A DNA stretch of 64,000 nucleotides from an uncultured Pelagibacteraceae bacterium (GTDB lineage: Bacteria; Pseudomonadota; Alphaproteobacteria; Pelagibacterales; Pelagibacteraceae). The stretch spans positions 41,349-105,348 of the forward strand of contig CACEOF010000003.1 in assembly GCA_902561095.1 (NCBI GenBank). The letters are read 5' to 3'. The position numbers and the translations under genes are program-made. The notes under the pieces are model-generated. The model saw nothing but the letters and a program-made list of their open reading frames with translations, was not told the DNA's origin and ran no database searches. Positions within the stretch are counted from its first letter, which is position 1, and each line of letters starts with the position of its first letter. Positions 61,396 to 64,000 of the stretch are shown piece after piece.

Positions 61396-61605
61396 ATGAA
61401 AAAAATAAAAATTAAAGTAAATGGTAAAGTTAAAACAGTTTTAGATAACTCTAAGTTGTCTGATCTTCTAAATAATCTTAATATTCCAATAAAAAAAGTG
61501 GCAATTGAATTAAATCAAGAAATTATTGATAAAAAAAGAACTAGTAATATAAAATTAAAAAAAAGTGATAAAATTGAAATAGTTCATTTTATCGGAGGAG
61601 GATAA
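61396..61605 (+). CDS. thiS: Sulfur carrier protein ThiS
   Basis: Likely start ATG 61396 (ORF track 61372); KIKVNGKVKTV...KIEIVHFIGGG C-terminal Gly motif; followed by thiG. Confidence 0.9.
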   Translation: MKKIKIKVNGKVKTVLDNSKLSDLLNNLNIPIKKVAIELNQEIIDKKRTSNIKLKKSDKIEIVHFIGGG

Positions 61606-61606
61606 T

Positions 61607-62380
61607 TTGAAAAAAGATAAATTAATAATTGCAAATAAAAAATTTGATTCAAGATTAATAGTTGGAACAGGAAAATACAAAAGCATGACAGAATGTGCAA
61701 AGGCGATAAAACTGTCGGGTACAGAAATTGTGACAGTTGCTGTCAGACGTGTAAATATTTCAAACAAAAATAAACCACTTTTAATGGATTATATTGATCC
61801 AAAAAAAATCACATATCTACCAAATACAGCAGGATGTTTTAATTCAAAAGATGCTTTAAGAACTCTAAGATTAGCAAGAGAAATAGGAGGATGGAAGTTG
61901 GTGAAACTTGAAGTTTTAGGAGATAAAACTAATTTATTTCCAGACATGATTGAAACTCTAAAAACAACTGAGGTCCTTGCTAGAGAGGGATTTAGAGTAA
62001 TGGTTTATTGTAATGATGATCCTTTAATGGCAAAACGTTTAGAAAATTCTGGTGCAGACGCAATTATGCCTTTGGCAGCTCCAATTGGCTCTGGATTAGG
62101 TATATTAAATAAAATTAACATTCAAATCATTCTAAAACAAACTAAACTTCCTGTTATTATTGATGCGGGTTTAGGTCAGGCATCAGATGCAACGATTGCA
62201 ATGGAGCTTGGTTGTGACGGTGTTTTAGTAAATACAGCAATAGCAAAAGCAAAAAAACCATTTGAAATGGCCCTAGCTTTTAAAAATGCAGTTTTAGCTG
62301 GAAGACAATCTTACAACTCAGGCAGAATAGCTAAAACTTTGATGGGAAATCCCTCATCTCCAACTGAGGGAATTATTTAA
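61607..62380 (+). CDS. thiG: Thiazole synthase ThiG
   Basis: TTG start; SRLIVGTGKYKSM, TAGCFNSKDALRTLRLARE, VIIDAGLGQASDA. Confidence 0.95.
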   Translation: MKKDKLIIANKKFDSRLIVGTGKYKSMTECAKAIKLSGTEIVTVAVRRVNISNKNKPLLMDYIDPKKITYLPNTAGCFNSKDALRTLRLAREIGGWKLVKLEVLGDKTNLFPDMIETLKTTEVLAREGFRVMVYCNDDPLMAKRLENSGADAIMPLAAPIGSGLGILNKINIQIILKQTKLPVIIDAGLGQASDATIAMELGCDGVLVNTAIAKAKKPFEMALAFKNAVLAGRQSYNSGRIAKTLMGNPSSPTEGII

Positions 62381-64000
62381 CTTTTTTATAAAATCTTTTT
62401 TTTTTATAAGTTTTTTTATAAGTTTTTTTTTCTTTTTTTTGGATTATTTTATCTTCATTACTTTGTAGTTCTAAATTTTTTAGTTTTTCATAATATTCAT
62501 CTAGTTCAATTGTTTTTTTAGACTTGTTTTGAAAATTCATTTTATATTCTGGTATAATTAAAGAATTGTCGCTAATTATGTCTAGTTTTATCTTATTTTT
62601 TTTCTCAAAATAAATTAAATCATTAACAAAGTTTTCTTTCAAAAAGTCAGAAATTTTTTTACAAACTCTTAATTCTACAAATTTTGCTTTATTTAAAACT
62701 GATTTTAATTCAACTATTTTAAGCAATTTTTGTGCAAAAGACTCGTCTGTCAACGTAACTTTCCATTTAATTGCACTTTCTCTTAATCTTTGTCTAGACA
62801 TCTCTAAAAGACCAAAATTACTTATTCTACCTATTTGTATTCTAGCTCTATCTGATCTACATTTTTCTTTAAGTTTCCTTTCAACTAATCTTCTATTTCC
62901 GTAACTTAGCATATCAATAAAATCTATTATGATTAATCCAGACAAATCTCTTATTTTAATTTGTCTTGCAATTTCCTCTGACGCTTCGATGTTTGTGTCT
63001 AACGCTGTACTTTCGACATTTTTTCCTTTTATTGAACTTCCTGAATTTATGTCAATGGAAATCAATGCCTCAGTAGGATTAATTACTAAGTAACCTCCTG
63101 ATTTAAGTTTAATTTTCGAGTCAAAAATTTGATTTAATTTTTGTTCAATATTTTCTTGTATAAATAGAGGAACTTTTCCTCTATATTTTTTAACTCTTTT
63201 AACACTGGATGGCATCATTGTTTTCATAAATGATTGAGCCTTTTTATAACCTTCCGTACCTTCTACAATAATATTTTGGGTATTCTCGTCAAACATATCT
63301 CTTAAAGTTCTTTTGATGATTTCACTTTCTTGATGAATAAGTGAAGGGGCAATGGAATTAATTGCGTTATCTTTTATTTGGCTCCAGGTTTTTATAAGAG
63401 TTGTTAAATCGTTATTAATTTCATTTTTGGTCTTATTACTTCCTGCAGTTCTTACTATTAATCCCATCTCTTTAGGAATTTCGATTTCATTTAAAATAGT
63501 TCTTATTTTTTTTCTGTCAGAAGGATTAAATATTTTTCTAGAAATCCCCCCTCCTTTTGCTGTATTTGGCATTAAAACAATGTATTTTCCAGCAATAGAA
63601 ATGAAAGTACTTAAAGCTGCCCCTTTTTGACCTCTCTCATCCTTTATTACTTGAACAAGTATTACTTGATTTGGTTTAATAACTTCCTGAATTTTATATC
63701 TTTTGAACTTGAACTTATTTTCTTTCTTTTTATCTTTTTCCTCTTCGGTATTACTCTTTTCTGTTACATTTTCTTTATCTTCTGTCTGGTTTTCTATTTC
63801 TTTTTCAATAGGATCATCTATCTCCAGTTTTCCCTCTGCAATATTTTCTTCCTCTTTAGCTTCAACTTGTTTTGAAAGTTCTTCTCTAGCTTTCTCTTCT
63901 TCTTCTTTAATTTTATCTAAATCAGCCTTTGGTATCTGATAATAATCTGATTGGATGTCATTAAAAGATAGAAATCCATGTCTATCTCTTCCAAAATCAA
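62373..64000 (-). CDS. rne: Ribonuclease E/G, N-terminus beyond window edge
   Basis: Frame continues past the ORF-track start (63572) to the window end: FGRDRHGFLSFNDIQSDYYQIP...VILVQVIKDERGQKGAALSTFISIAGKYIVLMPNTAKGGGISRKIF...LIIIDFIDMLSYGNRRLVER...FGLLEMSRQRLRES. Confidence 0.93.
   Translation of the reverse strand, partial: DFGRDRHGFLSFNDIQSDYYQIPKADLDKIKEEEEKAREELSKQVEAKEEENIAEGKLEIDDPIEKEIENQTEDKENVTEKSNTEEEKDKKKENKFKFKRYKIQEVIKPNQVILVQVIKDERGQKGAALSTFISIAGKYIVLMPNTAKGGGISRKIFNPSDRKKIRTILNEIEIPKEMGLIVRTAGSNKTKNEINNDLTTLIKTWSQIKDNAINSIAPSLIHQESEIIKRTLRDMFDENTQNIIVEGTEGYKKAQSFMKTMMPSSVKRVKKYRGKVPLFIQENIEQKLNQIFDSKIKLKSGGYLVINPTEALISIDINSGSSIKGKNVESTALDTNIEASEEIARQIKIRDLSGLIIIDFIDMLSYGNRRLVERKLKEKCRSDRARIQIGRISNFGLLEMSRQRLRESAIKWKVTLTDESFAQKLLKIVELKSVLNKAKFVELRVCKKISDFLKENFVNDLIYFEKKNKIKLDIISDNSLIIPEYKMNFQNKSKKTIELDEYYEKLKNLELQSNEDKIIQKKEKKTYKKTYKKKRFYKKVK

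Noticed and set aside
62385-62450. Repeated ttttttataag motif at the rne 3' end as a possible repeat element
   Set aside because: Explained by Lys/Tyr-rich codons of the RNase E C-terminal tail (KKTYKKTYKKK).
63627-63939. Plus-strand ORFs of 82 and 78 aa (Ser/Phe-rich)
   Set aside because: They are antisense to the rne coding frame; composition is the reverse complement of its E/K-rich insertion.
1-64000. Search for rRNA, tRNA, prophage, transposase, toxin-antitoxin or restriction genes
   Set aside because: None could be recognised by reading; coding density is filled by metabolic and housekeeping genes. tRNAscan/Infernal would be needed to exclude tRNAs or small RNAs fully.

Overview
This 64 kb window is strongly AT-rich, densely packed and mostly free of mobile DNA. 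Gene content and order match a streamlined SAR11/Pelagibacterales-type alphaproteobacterium (inference from protein families and synteny; no search was run). Left part (1-8.7 kb): an accessory catabolic region with a tricarballylate-dehydrogenase-like flavoprotein (partial), MmgE/PrpD, IclR regulator, isocitrate-lyase/PEP-mutase family lyase, AbrB-type permease, alpha/beta hydrolase, PxpB/PxpC and an EamA exporter. Middle part: a tandem glycine riboswitch with gcvT-gcvH-gcvP; a CFA-synthase/DUF1365/flavoprotein lipid cluster; SelO-MsrA; NAD-formate dehydrogenase; a glycine-amidinotransferase homolog; and a sulfur/thiol neighbourhood with a DddK-like DMSP lyase, EgtD-EgtB and GshB-GshA. Right part: housekeeping blocks (purF-cvpA, dnaB, rplI-rpsR-rpsF, fabD-fabG-acpP-gmk, rsmA-pdxA-surA-lptD-lptG-lptF, pepA-ndk, purN-purM, hdaA, aspS, accC-accB-aroQ, thiS-thiG, rne). 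Most interesting observations: a near-palindromic motif shared by the iclR and flavoprotein promoters; a DddK homolog with a complete active-site residue set, lying 3' of a 10-bp-periodic repeat and a truncated gene duplicate; DddK/ergothioneine/glutathione clustering; an orphan NrdJb-like protein; absence of fabF-mltG-yicC between acpP and gmk; and an RNase E lacking the Zn-link motif. No rRNA, tRNA, CRISPR array or intact mobile element was recognised.
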